Source of the DNA: Batkoa obscura
Lineage: Eukaryota; Entomophthoromycota; Entomophthoromycetes; Entomophthorales; Batkoaceae
DNA length: 64,000 nt
Reading direction: 5' to 3'
NCBI GenBank assembly: GCA_030770535.1
Contig: JASVEC010000003.1
Coordinates: 682,001-746,000, forward strand
Shown here: piece by piece, positions 45,478 to 58,300 of the stretch
Numbering within the stretch: position 1 is the stretch's first letter
Layout of the letters: the number at the start of each line of letters is the position of its first letter
Notes under the pieces: generated by a model
Databases searched by the model: none
What the model was told of the DNA's origin: nothing
What the model saw: only the letters and a program-made list of their open reading frames with translations
Program-made: the position numbers and the translations under genes

Positions 45478-45943
45478 TTATTTTTTCTTTTCAGAAGCTT
45501 TTTTAGAAGCCATCGTTGAGGCTACCGATGGAGCCATCTTTTTATCCCCAATAGCATCCTTGATCGTTTTATTTACCAATCCTTTCATCATGGTTAATCG
45601 ACCCTGGGAATTAGCTTTAGTTGCAAATGCTGTTTCTACTTTGTTATTTACTACACCGGTTAGTTTCTAAATCAAAATAATAATTGTGAATAAAACGATC
45701 GCAGTAAAAAAATAAACGAGTTTACTTTGGTGAGCTTTCTTTGCTTAATTAACTGTTGTTTTTTTGGTGGAATTACTTTCGCTAAATTAAATGTATAGAG
45801 TTAATAAACTATATAAGAATATCATTATCATTATTGCTTTGTTCTATACACTTTATCAAATAATACTTACCTCCTTTTTTAGGTGTAGCTGACGCTTTCT
45901 TTTCTTTCTTCTTGATATTCTTAAGTTTGTTCCCTTGAGCCAT
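45478..45943 (-). CDS. UPF0390-family small basic protein
   Basis: Three exons (45943-45871, 45781-45726, 45666-45478), 105 residues, very lysine-rich. The layout MAQGNKLKNIKKEKK, then KKGGAKVIPPKKQQLIKQRK-like core and KLTGVVNNKVETAF, matches the DUF2462/UPF0390 family (human C19orf53), small nuclear or nucleolar proteins of unknown role. The start codon is 77 bases from that of the divergent BRCC36-like gene; the 3' end converges on DAD4. Confidence 0.78.
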
Positions 45944-46020
45944 TCTAGTTTAAATAAAAACAGTTTAGAATTTAAAGAGTTTAGATTAGAAAACCCAACT
46001 TTTTATTTATTCTTTTTAAA
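45944..46020. promoter_or_regulatory. 77-bp bidirectional promoter
   Basis: The entire space between two divergent start codons (UPF0390 gene and BRCC36-like gene). Both 5' UTRs and promoters must lie here or overlap the partner's coding sequence. Confidence 0.55.
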
Positions 46021-47349
46021 ATGAAGCTGACCCGAGTATTATTAGCTAAAGATTTATATTCAATTATGTTGACTCATGCATATACAATAGAAAATGTAAA
46101 TTATTATATTCATAAAACAATATAGCAATTAAACAAAATAGCAAGAGATCATAGGCTTATTGTTAGGTGATTGGAAAGTAATTCAAAGAATATAACAAAA
46201 GTAACTCAACTAAAAATAAGTAGAAAATAGAAACTGGACCAGACGAAGAAGGATATGAAGCAATAATAACGCATATTTCAGTAGTGGTGCGTAATGACAA
46301 AAGGAAGGATCGAGTTGAAGTAGCACCTGAACAATTGCATGAAGCGTTTTTAAAAGCGGAAGTAACTAATTAATAGTCTATAAGATATTAAACAATAATA
46401 TTATAAAAAGCAAATTGAAAAAGAAAGTAATAAGAAAACTAGGGTGATCGGATGGGTAACTAAATATATAAAAAATGAAATAAATGATAAATTAAGAGCG
46501 TTTTCTTTTTTAGTACCATTCTCACCCTCATATTACCGTGTTTCCTTCTAGTATTGGTAATATAATATTTTATCAGTATGAAATCAATTGCTAAGATCTG
46601 ATTCAGACTTAAATACGCAAGCTGCACAGCAAGGGTTGGATGATAGGTTTTTTGGGATTATTATATCTTGTTTCGATATGAGTGAAGATTTGACACATAA
46701 TTGTCAAATCCATTGCTTTCAAACTAAAGTTGAAATGGATAATACGTAAGCTTTGTCTTCTATAACTTCGTTATTGTAATCTAACGATATTGAATAGAAA
46801 AAGGAGATTAAATATACCACTTAAAATAGTAGAAAGGATCGAGGGCTTAGAATCTAAAGAATACAAAGAGTCTTATTTACAAATCATTCATCAATTATAC
46901 AGTGAAATCAAAATTGAGTTTAAAAAAAAGTTGCAAGTATTATCAAAGTAAGCATTATTGCGTTTGTAATGTACCATAATACATCAATTAATATTTATTA
47001 TTAGTAATACAGTGTTGCGTTACTTAAGGGTGGTTGAATTATGCACACAGCATAATTTGAGTTTATGGTGTTTATTATCAACTTACCTTTATCCTTGTTT
47101 AGACATTTTTAATTATTTAATATTAAATAATGATAATAATAATAATAATAATAATGATTTGGATATGAATCAATTGCTATTAAACAATGATCCTAAACTA
47201 GAGTCTGCGATAGATTTATTTGAGGTAAGCTATCATTTATTGTGTTTATATATATATTTATAATTCATGTTTAGTCCACCTCTATTTCTAAAAATCATAG
47301 TAGTGATAGCAACAGTACTACTAATGAACAAAAGTTAATTGATATATAA
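46021..47349 (+). CDS. BRCC3: BRCC36-like JAMM deubiquitinase
   Basis: Zinc protease of the MPN+/JAMM class, in animals specific for K63-linked ubiquitin within BRISC and BRCA1-A. Nine exons (46021-46095, 46142-46177, 46224-46361, 46411-46455, 46514-46556, 46607-46745, 46798-46947, 47005-47224, 47275-47349), 306 residues, all phases closed. The catalytic set is complete: E27 in QEIIGLLLG, H100 and H102 in GWYHSHPHITVFPSSID, and D113. The insert VRNDKRKDRVEVAPEQLHEA is the BRCC36 hallmark that separates it from Rpn11, Csn5 and AMSH. The C-terminal helices include LYSEIKIEFKKKL and an Asn run. Animal BRCC36 needs an Abraxas-like MPN- partner; none is in this window. Confidence 0.88.
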
Positions 47350-47386
47350 ATAACTATTTTTATTATAAATAAATCAAATCATTTTA

Positions 47387-48744
47387 TTATTTTGTAATGA
47401 TATAAAGTTTATAAGCCAAGATAGGATGATCTAAAATTGACTTTTCAATGATAGTAGTTAAATCGGAATAAGGTAAAGGGTGATCTAGTAAGGATGTGAT
47501 AGTATTGTAATTATTAATATTGATGGAATTATTATTATTATCTACGGGAGAATATGCTACTTCAAATTCTATTTTTAAACTATGATTTACTATCTGCTTC
47601 TCAAATTCATGGCTATCTTTAAGATGCGTTTTTCGGATAGGTATTAAGATGATAGCTTTATTTTTTAAACTAGTTAAATGTCTTTTTAAATTATTATTAA
47701 TATTTGTTATTGTATTATCATCCTCTATATTATTCACGGCGTTGTTATCTCTATCATCTATAGCCTCACTGTTGTCATTATCATTTAAAAAATAATGAAT
47801 AACTTTAGGAAATGAATAAGCGTGTCTTAATTGGTACAAAACATCAGAGGCTAAAATAAAATCAAATTTAAAAGTATTACTGTCGTTATTTATAATATCC
47901 TTAGTTACAGTAATATTCTTTATACTATCACCGTCATTTGTATCTTCAAACCAGTCCCAGTTTAATAATAAACTAGAAGTATTGTATAATTGATTTAATT
48001 GTATATTGTAATTTAAATTGGACAATACATTTGGATGGTAATCGGATAAGTAATGTCGTTCGTTTGGATTTGTAATTGCTGAGCTTACTCCAACTAGGCC
48101 TGTACCAGAGCCCAACTCTAACACTTTACTATTGAATTTCACTCTATTTTTTATTAACAAGCTAATAAATTATTAATACTTGTTTATGTTCGTTTCATAT
48201 ATTGATATACCTTGCTAATAAACTCCCTGCTGGCCATGTTTTCCAGCCCAAATCAGCGTTATCAAAGCTAGGTTCTTTTAATTGAATTTGAACTTGATTC
48301 AATAAAAATTTACTGATCCTTTCACCTGAAGCTATATGAATAGTTTAATAAATATTCTAACGATGAAAAAGAAGTTACCATTTCTCCCAGAAAACAAAGT
48401 AATAATTTTAGACAAAGAGTCAAACAGCTGATTAATCTCATCTTCTTTTTCTTCCTCCACGTTTCCTTTCATTAGCTGTTGATTCCAATATTTCATACTA
48501 TTAACAAAGAAATTCAACCATATTTTTTTGTTACTATTCTCTATCTCTAACTGTTCATTTGAATCATCGATTATCCCATATCCTTCCTTTTCAATATAGC
48601 TTTCAAACTTATTAATCGCCAATTTAATATCCTCTACCTTTCGAATCGATAATAGTTCTAATATAAAGCTGCTTTCAACGGTTGTGCTCTTCGTCTATAG
48701 TTTTGTTTAGTTGAGTTTCATGTACTTTCTTATTGTATTACCAT
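47387..48744 (-). CDS. Class I SAM-dependent methyltransferase (Rrg1/EFM2-type)
   Basis: Four exons: 48744-48742 (just the ATG), 48694-48379, 48331-48211 and 48161-47387; 404 residues. The Methyltransf_16 fold has the pre-motif QIQLKEPSFDNADLGWKTWP and GSLLA, SAM-binding motif I KVLELGSGTGLVG, the acidic loop LSDYHPNVLSNL and post-I FDFILASDVLY. Length and the LGWKTW element fit the Rrg1/EFM2 group, which methylates lysine on translation factors in yeast; FAM86/EFM3 is an alternative. Asn/Asp-rich inserts reflect AAT/GAT runs. The 3' end is 37 bases from that of the BRCC36-like gene. Confidence 0.83.
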
Positions 48745-50082
48745 TTTAAGTTTTGATTGTTGAAATGAGACTATTCTTTTTTTTAAAACTTGAGTTTATA
48801 TTTTGGTTGCTCCACTTGTTCTTGGTCCTTATTTAAATTTGACCTATTTTCAAGACAATTTCGCAACTGCTTTGACAAATAGATTGGTTTTAAAATTAAA
48901 ATCTTGGAGATGTCCTTTCTTTAAATATTTGCCTACTTTTTACACTATAAAATTTACAAAATATTACTAATTAAACTCCTGTACAAAAAACACAGCTATA
49001 GCTGTTTACTTTCATATTTTATGTCATAAAATTCAGCCATATAGCTAAATAAAAATCTAATTGTTACACAAGAACAGCACATCTGGAAGGAATTACTGCT
49101 TTGATATAAACTTCATAACTTTTAAAATGATTAAAATTGTACTTTTAGGACTCTAACACTTTCATATTTTATTTTGACTGTTGCTAAATGCGAAAGTTTT
49201 GTCTTATTTACTCACTTTTATTCTTAGGATTTTAAAAAAATTATAGCCAAATTCTCAATAAAAAACATGCATATATGTTCAATTAGTCAAATAATATAAA
49301 AGTCTAATCATATCATATTTTTAAAAACTCAATATAGCTAGCATTTCATTTGCTTTTTGGATATGTTTCTAACAATACTATCTTTTTCCATAAAGATTCC
49401 TATCTTAACACGACTTTATTGAATGTTCGATATGACTTCATTTTTATTTCCGATATTATAATTTTCATAGCTTGAAATCACGTGATTTCATCAGTTCTCC
49501 AACTATTACTTCATATTTATTGCAACCTTGATCTAAAACAGTAATTTCAGTTTAAGTAGCCATGTTTGAAAGATAAGCTTTTATAAAAGGAACAAAAGTG
49601 ACGCTAACTCTATTAAGTAACTTTAATAGGATGGATTATCTTTTTTGATAAAAGGAAGTAAAAAATCAAGTTCTAATTAATTAGTCTTATTAAATAGTTT
49701 AGAACTAGCTGGTTAGCTCTAAGTAACAAAAATGTGGGTTATTTTGTGGTTTTATATCAAATTTCTCTAAAACTGAATTGCCTGCCCAAAATTAAAGTGA
49801 ATTTTAAAAAAGTAAACTTTTTATCAACCAATAAATAACAATTTTAACAGTAATGAAAAGCATGGTATTAGGGAATGGTAGTGATTTATATTAGTTAAAT
49901 TATACGTTGGAAAAAAATAAAACGCTAGTAATTTTTTAAGAATAAAAAGATAAAAATGAATTTTAATCTTTTTTTAAAGTTTCTTAAAATTTGGAGTTGT
50001 CTTATCATTAACCCCTTGACCCCTAGTCACTATTATTATTATTACCTAGTTCTACTTTTTTTTCAATTTAATTGCTATTACT
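48745..50082. other. Divergent intergenic region
   Basis: Promoters of the methyltransferase and kinase genes. Includes a 14-base perfect palindrome ACAGCTATAGCTGT (48992-49005). No gene or MITE seen. Confidence 0.5.
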
Positions 50083-52506
50083 ATGGATGCAACTTTTTCG
50101 TCAAATCCTGAAGACTTTGAAGTCATCAAGCCAATAGGTAATCAGTTCTCTAACTAAATCTAGCATTATTTTATTTTACTTTATTAAGGTTATGGTTCCT
50201 CTGCTACAGTATATTTAGGCTTATATAAACCAAGGAATTTAAAAGTAGCCGTGAAAGTAATTGATATGGATATGTTCGAAAGGAATCAGATTGATGAGCT
50301 TAGAGTATTAATTTCTTTATTCAACACAACGGATAGTTAATTTAATTTTATAGAGGGAAACCCAAGTAATGTCTTTATGTAAACACCCAAACTTACTGCC
50401 TGTAAATTGCTCGTATGTGATAGAATCAAAATTATACATTATTACTCCCTATCTGGCTTCTGGGGCTTGCTTAGATATATTAAAATACAAATATCCTGAA
50501 GGTTTAGAAGAAATTTACATAGCCTCAATACTTAAACAAGCATTAATGGGATTGGAGTATTTACATAAAAATGGCCATATTCATCGGGATATTAAAGCTG
50601 GTAATCTACTGATTGATCCATCAGGGGTAGTACTATTAGCGGATTTTGGAGTATCATCGTCCTTAAGTGATCATTTTGACCGTAAAAAGTTAAGAAAAAC
50701 GTTTGTTGGTACTCCTTGTTGGATGGCACCAGAAGTGATGGAACAAGTAAAATTAAATAGTCAAATTGTATAAATATAATATAACATAAATAGTCTGGTT
50801 ACGATCAAAAAGCAGATATCTGGTCATTTGGTATTACAGCCTTAGAATTAGCTAATGGACAAGCACCTTTAGCTAAATATCCTCCAATCAAAGTGGGTTT
50901 TTATCTTTAAACAATAATTTATCACTAAAATAATTAGGTGCTTATGATGACACTATCTAAAGATCCTCCTACATTAGATAGAGATAACAGTAAACATAAA
51001 TACAGCAAAGGATTCAAAGAGATGATTGATTCATGTTTAAATAAAGATCCAAGTAAAAGGTAATTTTAATGAAAGAGTATTTAGCTATCAACTAATACTC
51101 ATAATTATAGACCCACAGCAGAAAAGTTATTACAACATTCCTTTTTTAAACAAGTGAAAAAATATAATGGATTGACAGCTTTAATACAAGATATCCCAGC
51201 GATAGAAGATAGAGAAATTCAGCAAAGTACGTTTAATAATAAAGTTAAATAAATAATTTTAAACTATGTTTTAGAAACGGCAATGCCACTTAAATTGCCA
51301 GCCAAAGGAGAATCATGGAATTTTTCCCCAGTCCAAGAACATCAAACTCAAAACGGGAGTTATTTTGATAACAATTTAAAATCATCCGAGAAGAGAGATT
51401 CAAGCTTGCCACAATTAATTGAAGTGGCAACAAGCCCAGTCTTAAATCCGACGCAATCCATTAATATTATAAACAGTAATCAACCAATCACATCAGAAAA
51501 TACAAAAAAGAGTCGATTTGTATTAGATAATATTCAAATTGATAAAAATGAGAGTATCAATAGTGAGAATCCTCCTGATACTACTTTAAGTCAAGTGCGT
51601 AAAGGTAGATTTGCTTTGTCTGATGATACTCCCGAGTCAGCATCAAGTAATAAATACTACATAGTATAACATATAACATTAACTGATCAATCTAGCTAAT
51701 ATTATTTCACCTTATAATACTGATTTTGTTGGACAATTACCATTGAGTCGTGAAGCAAGTAAGTCAAGTAGATTTTCAATATCTTCAGAAGTAGAGGCTA
51801 CTAGTCCAGCAGAACCTAATAATGAACCTAGTAGAGTAGCTGGTACTTCATCATTTAGTAAAAGAGGAAGATTTCAACTTAGTAACGAAGCAGGAGGAGG
51901 TAAATCAATAAAGAGAATGACAACAATGATACTAATAATTATATGATGTTTATAGAAATAGTGAATACAAACAATAATGATGACAAAGAGGACAATGTTG
52001 ATCAATCTAATACATTAATGATGCATGCTAATCAATTGGATTTGATTGCTAAACAAAATGAAAAGCAAAGGAATCTACTAATTGAATTACATTCTAAACT
52101 TCAAAGTGGAAATTTATCTACACCTCAGCTTAAAAACATTGAAACTAATCTCAACGAGCAAAGTAAAGCTAATAGGTAATTATTAAAATACTTACAATGC
52201 ATAAGCTAATTTGGTCCTTATTTTGTAGTAAATTTGATGATTTTTTATCTGACTCAATGGTGATTTAATATAACAGCATTTATAATAGTATTAATTAATT
52301 TAATTTAGATTACCTTTCAACAATTAACTCAACAAATCTTACAGCAAAATCAACAGCTTAAAGTAGAAAATGAAAGATTGAATTTGAGGTTTGAAAAACT
52401 TAGTAATAACAATAACGAAAATTCGACTGTTTCTAAAGATGTCAGTATAGACGTTACTGCAACCATTGAGCGTGATTTGAATAATTTAAATTTAAATTCA
52501 AATTAA
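50083..52506 (+). CDS. STE20 kinase of the SPAK/OSR1 (Fray) type
   Basis: Eleven exons (50083-50137, 50189-50304, 50354-50746, 50794-50892, 50938-51059, 51111-51226, 51275-51646, 51696-51899, 51956-52175, 52229-52259, 52309-52506), 641 residues. The kinase domain spans about 12-300: GYGSSATV (19-26), K41 in [17 protein letters not shown] with D136, ADFGVSS, activation loop [17 protein letters not shown] with T173. The last block and [18 protein letters not shown] match SPAK/OSR1 closely. The tail has four motifs [KR]x[SG]RFx[LIV] at R381, R412, R450 and R483, and ends in a coiled coil (from about 535). In animals WNK kinases activate this class to control ion balance. I do not see a typical CCT docking domain. 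Two donors are unusual (GTGGGT, GTGATT). Confidence 0.88.
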
Positions 52507-52715
52507 ATAAATATTCAATTAAATTAATGATGCTTTTCAATTGTTAGTTCTTATGTATTATTATCTTATTAAAATCAAAATTAATATACCTTATGTGATG
52601 TTTATTTATTTTAACAATTTTGCACATACCAATTATTTAATAAAAATTTTGAACTATAATTAAACCTTCTGGATCAATGGGAGCTTTTTATTCACTTAGG
52701 TTTTAATATCTTATT

Positions 52716-52891
52716 TATTACAGCTGTTGCAACTCTCTTGGGACCTAATAAACTACTCATTTGGATAAAAAAATTATTTCAAAATTCGGTTAAAGATAAG
52801 GACCAGGCTTTAAAAAAATTGGCTATATAAATGATTTAATTATAAAAACTATCACTAAAAATATCGCAAAAGAATTGCAACAGCTGTAAAT
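52716..52891. mobile_element. Inverted-repeat element, family C
   Basis: The left end contains TTACAGCTGTTGCAA (52718-52732) and the right end its exact reverse complement (52875-52889); the match continues inward with one mismatch to TCT. About 176 bases, non-coding. A decayed relative appears to be at 3858-4025. Confidence 0.5.
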
Positions 52892-52968
52892 CAATCAGTA
52901 AACTTAAAGTGTACTGAAAGTTTTAAATAATTAAAACTAAAAGTTGATAATAAAAAATAAATAAAGTA

Positions 52969-53073
52969 TATAGGGGTGTTTTTTTGGCTTCATCACTTTT
53001 TCTATCTTTTAAGCGCTATTTGAGCGGAAAAATTGTTAGTAAAATTGTTAGACAAAAAAATACATCCTCATAT
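52969..53073 (-). mobile_element. Family-A MITE, reverse copy
   Basis: TATAGGGGTG at left, ACATCCTCATA at right, interior TTTTAAGCGCTATTTGAGCGG. Confidence 0.82.
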
Positions 53074-53464
53074 TAATAAAAAAATTAAAATAAATAAAAG
53101 GTAAATATTATAAAATCTAATACTTAATAAGAAAGCTGTAAAAGCTTTTCAATCATTTATTTATAATAAATTAAAAAAATTTAATTTTAATAAAATCATA
53201 AATAAAAAATTAATAAACTAAAAAATAAAACAAGCTTATTAAAACTAAATATAACAAAAATCAAAAAAAAAGTTATTATATTAAAATTGTGAAATATCGC
53301 TTCATTAGCTCTAGGATTGATTATAATATAATAATTAATTCTGAATTCCTTATATAAATTTGCTGTGAGGATTGCTACCACCTGATCATGAAGAACTTAT
53401 TGCCCACGTTTTAATGTCCATATTTGGCAACTATAATAAGGAATAACTGTTATAATATTCCTTA

Positions 53465-53567
53465 TATGGGGATGTATTTTTTTGTTTAAGAATTTTACTA
53501 ACAATTTTTCCACTCAAATAGCGCTTAAAAAATGGAAAAAATAATGAAACCAAAAAACATCTCCATA
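53465..53567 (+). mobile_element. Family-A MITE, forward copy
   Basis: TATGGGGATG at left, ACATCTCCATA at right, interior CCACTCAAATAGCGCTT. Close to consensus. Confidence 0.85.
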
Positions 53568-54569
53568 TATAAAAAATGATAATAATTATAATTTTTTATT
53601 ATAATTACTAAATATAGGTATCAAAATATAGAAATGATATTTTTCATAATTAAAAAATAAAACTTTTTATAATAAACAAATTATATATAAATTAATAAAA
53701 TGATATTTTATATTTTTTTTATTATGATTTAATATAATAAATTTGTTATTTATTTATTAAAAACTATATAAAAAAAGTGCTTGTAAATATATTTTGATTC
53801 TTTTTAGCAAATACTTATACTGTAATTATAATAATAATAAAATATTTATCATTAAATTATTATAAAAACTTTTATAAAAGAATTTAAAGAAATAATATTA
53901 AATTTTATAAAGGAACTATTTTTATATAAAGCTATAAAAGCATGCTTTTTTAATTTTAAAAAAATATAAAATATTGTTTTACCAGCTTTATAATTAATTA
54001 TAGTACAATAACCACTTAAATTATTTATAAAACTAATTACAGTTTTACAATTAATTTAATTATAATTTATACAGTAGATTTAATTAGCTTTAAATAATTT
54101 TATTATTAAAAATTATTATATTCTTAAATTCAGATATAATTAATTTAAAGCTTTTTATTTAAATTTTTCATAAAAATTTTTGCCACTTATAAAAAATACT
54201 ATTTTTATATTTTTATATTTAGCAACTATAATAAAAAACAACTATTACCATGTTTTTTATATATAGCATTTTAATATAAATATTTTTTTTAAAATATGAT
54301 AACTTAAAGCTCTTTACTAAATTATTCCCTGACATTATACTTTTTAATGAAGTTATTAAATTTTCTAACATTTTATATAAATTTCATAATAACACTTTTT
54401 ATTTTATTTGTTTTATATAGTTTACAGCTTATTATGTGCTATTTTTATTAATTTAAGCCTATTTTAATTATATAATCTAATATTTTTTAGCTTATAGCTA
54501 ATTAATCAAGCAAAAACTGCTTTAATTTTAATTATTAAATACTAATTTTATAAAATTATTAATTAATAA

Positions 54570-54675
54570 TATGGGGATGTATTTATGTATTTAAGAATTT
54601 TACTAACAATCTTTCCGCTCAAATAGCGCTTAAAAAATGGAAAGAGTGATAAAACCAAAAAAAAACATCACCATA
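54570..54675 (+). mobile_element. Family-A MITE, forward copy
   Basis: TATGGGGATG at left, ACATCACCATA at right, interior CCGCTCAAATAGCGCTT. Confidence 0.85.
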
Positions 54676-55347
54676 TAGTTAATTTTATAATTCTATTACA
54701 TTACATTATATGATAGCCTATACAAAAACAAACAGTTTGTTGTATTTAAACTAATTTTTAAAATAAGCATAAATATCACTACCACTACTTTTAAATATTT
54801 AAATATTTTTGATATAACTAATATAGAAACAAAAACTATAAGTACTTTGATTATAATTATAGTTTTTTATAAAAAAAGTATAATATCAATTTTAAAAAAT
54901 ACTCAAACTGTCGGCTTGTATCAATAATTGCTTATTTAAAACTTTTGTCACATTGTTATTTTACATTTTTTTATAGCTATGCTATATTATTTTATTTTCT
55001 ACAATTAATTTTATTTCTCTTAGCTTAAAAATGAGTTGCTTTCTTTTATTGCTGTAACTATTTCATTTTTTATTGACAAATACCATAATACTTTTTAAGG
55101 ATTAAGTTTTGCAACCACCAAACCCAAATAACATTAATGTTTATGATTTTAACTATATAATATGTTATAATAAATCTAAATAGCTTCACTGTCAATATTA
55201 AAAATAGATAAATTGGCTGCGAGTGGTTTTCGCAGTTATGGTTTCATTACTACGTAAAACCATGTAATAACCTACCTAATAAATTATACACGCAGCTATC
55301 CGACCATTATAAAAGCTCTAAAAATACTCTAAAAAATCGTTAAGAAA

Positions 55348-58300
55348 ATGGAAGCAATTAACGGTTTATCTATCCCTTTTAGTAATGATGAAATAGCAAT
55401 TAAAGTAGAAGTACCTGTGGAAAAAGTACTTGAGACTTTTGACCAAGGCGCTCATTCTCAGATTGAAAAGTATATCTTTATAGCTTTGGATAACAGTGGC
55501 AGCATGCATGGTGAGCCCTTTAAAGTAGCAAAAGAAGGAATCCTTCGATTATGCCAACAAAGCTATAACCAAGTGGACGGAATCTCTCTTTTTGTACATA
55601 ATCATGAGTGCAAAGAGTACCATTATCAATCTGGAGAGTTGTTTGGCCCATTTGAAACTATTATCTCAGGTTTAAGTGCTGGGGGTGGAAATACTTTTAA
55701 ATTGGTATTTGATCAGATGGGTAAAAAAATCCAAGCGCTTGGTCCAAACCCAAAGTCAGTGTCTATCCTTTTTTTCTCAGATGGTGCGGATTGTTATGAG
55801 TATACAGACAAATTAATTAATGATCCTAAGAGCTCTATGAATCAATTCAAGGATTTAGTCCAAAATCAAAGTAATTTGGTAGTTGATTTTCATTCTGTTG
55901 GGTTTACACAATATCATGATGCTATTTTACTTGGAAAGATGGCAGAGATAGGTCATGTAGATGGTTCTTTTCAATATGTTAAAGAAGCACAAGATATTGA
56001 AAAACCATTAGAAATATTAGCAGAAGTCATGTTACTAAATCGGATTCAATTTTATATTACTTTTAGTTCAAATTCGGAAGTTATTGACGTTAAACCAAAC
56101 TCTTCAAATGAAGCTTTAGTATTAATCAAAAAGGAACTAGATGATGAAGAGATGTGGCTGTCTATTAAAAGCAATGATAAAGACAGTAACAAAATAGATT
56201 TTCAAAAACTGTGTCCAATTAAATTGTCTCCATTTGAATATAGTAAAATAGATAATGCTAGTTATATTTTAGCACAGTGTGACATCTACGAGATACATAT
56301 TAAAAAGTTAGCTGATAAAGTGTTAAAATCGAATATTGAGCCATTATCAAAAGAAGAAATAGAGGTAGTAATAACTCAACTTGATGACTTAGAACAAAAA
56401 GTCAAATTGTTATATGAAAATATTGGTTCTCTTCTGGGTATGCAACGTAAAATAGCTAGACCGAGGGTATTAGTAACTAAAAGGTTAATTGATGGTCTTA
56501 AAGAAGGCGTTGCAAAAGTAAAAACTTCTACGTTATCCAATGATATGATAGCTTCATGGCAAGCACTTGCTAGTCAAAATATATTATTGCTAGGGAATAA
56601 AGCAAGAAAAGCAATCAGTAAAAGATCAATCAACAATGTCAATCCAATTGAAGAAAATGAAAATAAAATTGAACAAACAGTTGAGAATATTGATTTTGAA
56701 CAATTAAGAAGCAAAACGGGTAGTAAAATTTTAGATGAAACAACATGTCCTTTAACCCGCTCTAACTTTATTGAGGCCTTAGAAGAAGGGGATTGTATTG
56801 GTATTGGACTTCAAGTTAAACGTAGTGAGGCATGTGTATTTGATTCAAGTTTGTTACAAATTATAAATGTGGGTCCTACTTTTATGACTTGTGTTGGGTT
56901 TATGGATATACTCTCATTTAAAATTATTCAAGATGAGCAAGAGCAAATGCAACTTCATGGTGGTTTTGGAGGACAAGCTGAAAATGGTAGTGTAACCACA
57001 GGACTGGCTAATGAAACTATCAACGCGGTTATGCCACTATATTTAAATGAACAGCACTGGAAAATAGCATCAAGGAGAAGTAAAACAATGCTTTCATGGG
57101 CGGCTACTCTTTCGATTACTGGTGGACTTGGTAATGAAATTAAAATCATTCCATTTTTGGTGTTATCAAAATGTTTGGATATTATTTTTCAACAACCCAC
57201 AGAGCATAATTTATTTATTTTCAAATTGGTGTTAGATACATGTATGGCTATTTATAATACTCCATATACTACAAGTATCAAAGATGAAACTTTGGAAAAA
57301 TATAACTTTTTTGCTTCCCCGTCAAACAGAATGACTGATTCAATCCCTAACCAATCTTTATTTTTAGCCAAAGTGTTCTGTGCTATACACGCAGGGGACA
57401 TTGAGTATGATGATTTTGTTCAAAAGTTTGACTCTTTTTCTTATTTTATGTCTGAAGAAGTTATCCGTCGTAAGATAACTAAGATTGATTTTGAAGGTTT
57501 AGAATTGGATAATCATTTAAATTTATTTTCAATTGATAAAACCTCTGTTGTCAATGATAAAATGAGTAAATGGAAAGAAGAGTATAATGACAAAATGCAA
57601 AATTTATCAAAAGAAGGTCAAATTCGTTATAAAGAGATGTTTGAAAAGCAGCTTGAAGAGAAGAAAAATGAAGAAAATGATGTAAATATAAATATAAATG
57701 AAAACAATACTAACAGCAACAATGATATTGATATTCCTCTACCTCAATATGAATACAATATAAATGACATCAAATTCAACAAAGAGGCACTTGAATTTAT
57801 TGATAAGATCGAAAATGAAACACAAAGTGGATTGAAGTATATCTTGACTAAAATGAATCAATTGACATTAAATCCTACAGTCATTAACAGTAACAACTTG
57901 ATGGATGAGATAAAAAATATAATTAATAGTAATAATAGTGAAGAATCTATTTATAATACTCTGTCCAATGAACAAAAGTTTTCATTTTTTAACCAAAGCT
58001 ACTTAAATAAATCAAATGAAAGTAGAAGGAAACTGATTGAAGACAATATCAACGTCCAAACTTTAAATAGCGATATTAGTGCCTCAAAATCCTATATTAG
58101 ACACCTGGTTGAATCAGCTGTAAAAAAAGAATACTCTACTGAACGTAGTTTATATATTAAAAGCTTAGGCGATGTTGAAGACTTCAAACTTGGCCTCCAA
58201 TTTCTAAATACTCAAGAGCTTGATGAAGCGGCTGGTCTGCTAAAGTTTTCAGTCAAGTTCCGTTCAGTTAAAAAGTTTCATCAAATGATTATTGCACTTC

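Larger units (their letters stand above)
52507..55347. other. AT-rich desert with MITE cluster
   Basis: 2.8 kb of exceptionally AT-rich DNA. Contains a family-C inverted-repeat element (52716-52891) and three family-A MITEs within 1.7 kb (52969-53073, 53465-53567, 54570-54675). No gene; the minus-strand frame at 53196-53381 is low-complexity. Confidence 0.55.

Noticed and set aside
48992-49005. Perfect palindrome ACAGCTATAGCTGT as an operator
   Set aside because: Only 14 bases, and AGCTGT-like words recur in spacers; no evidence of function.
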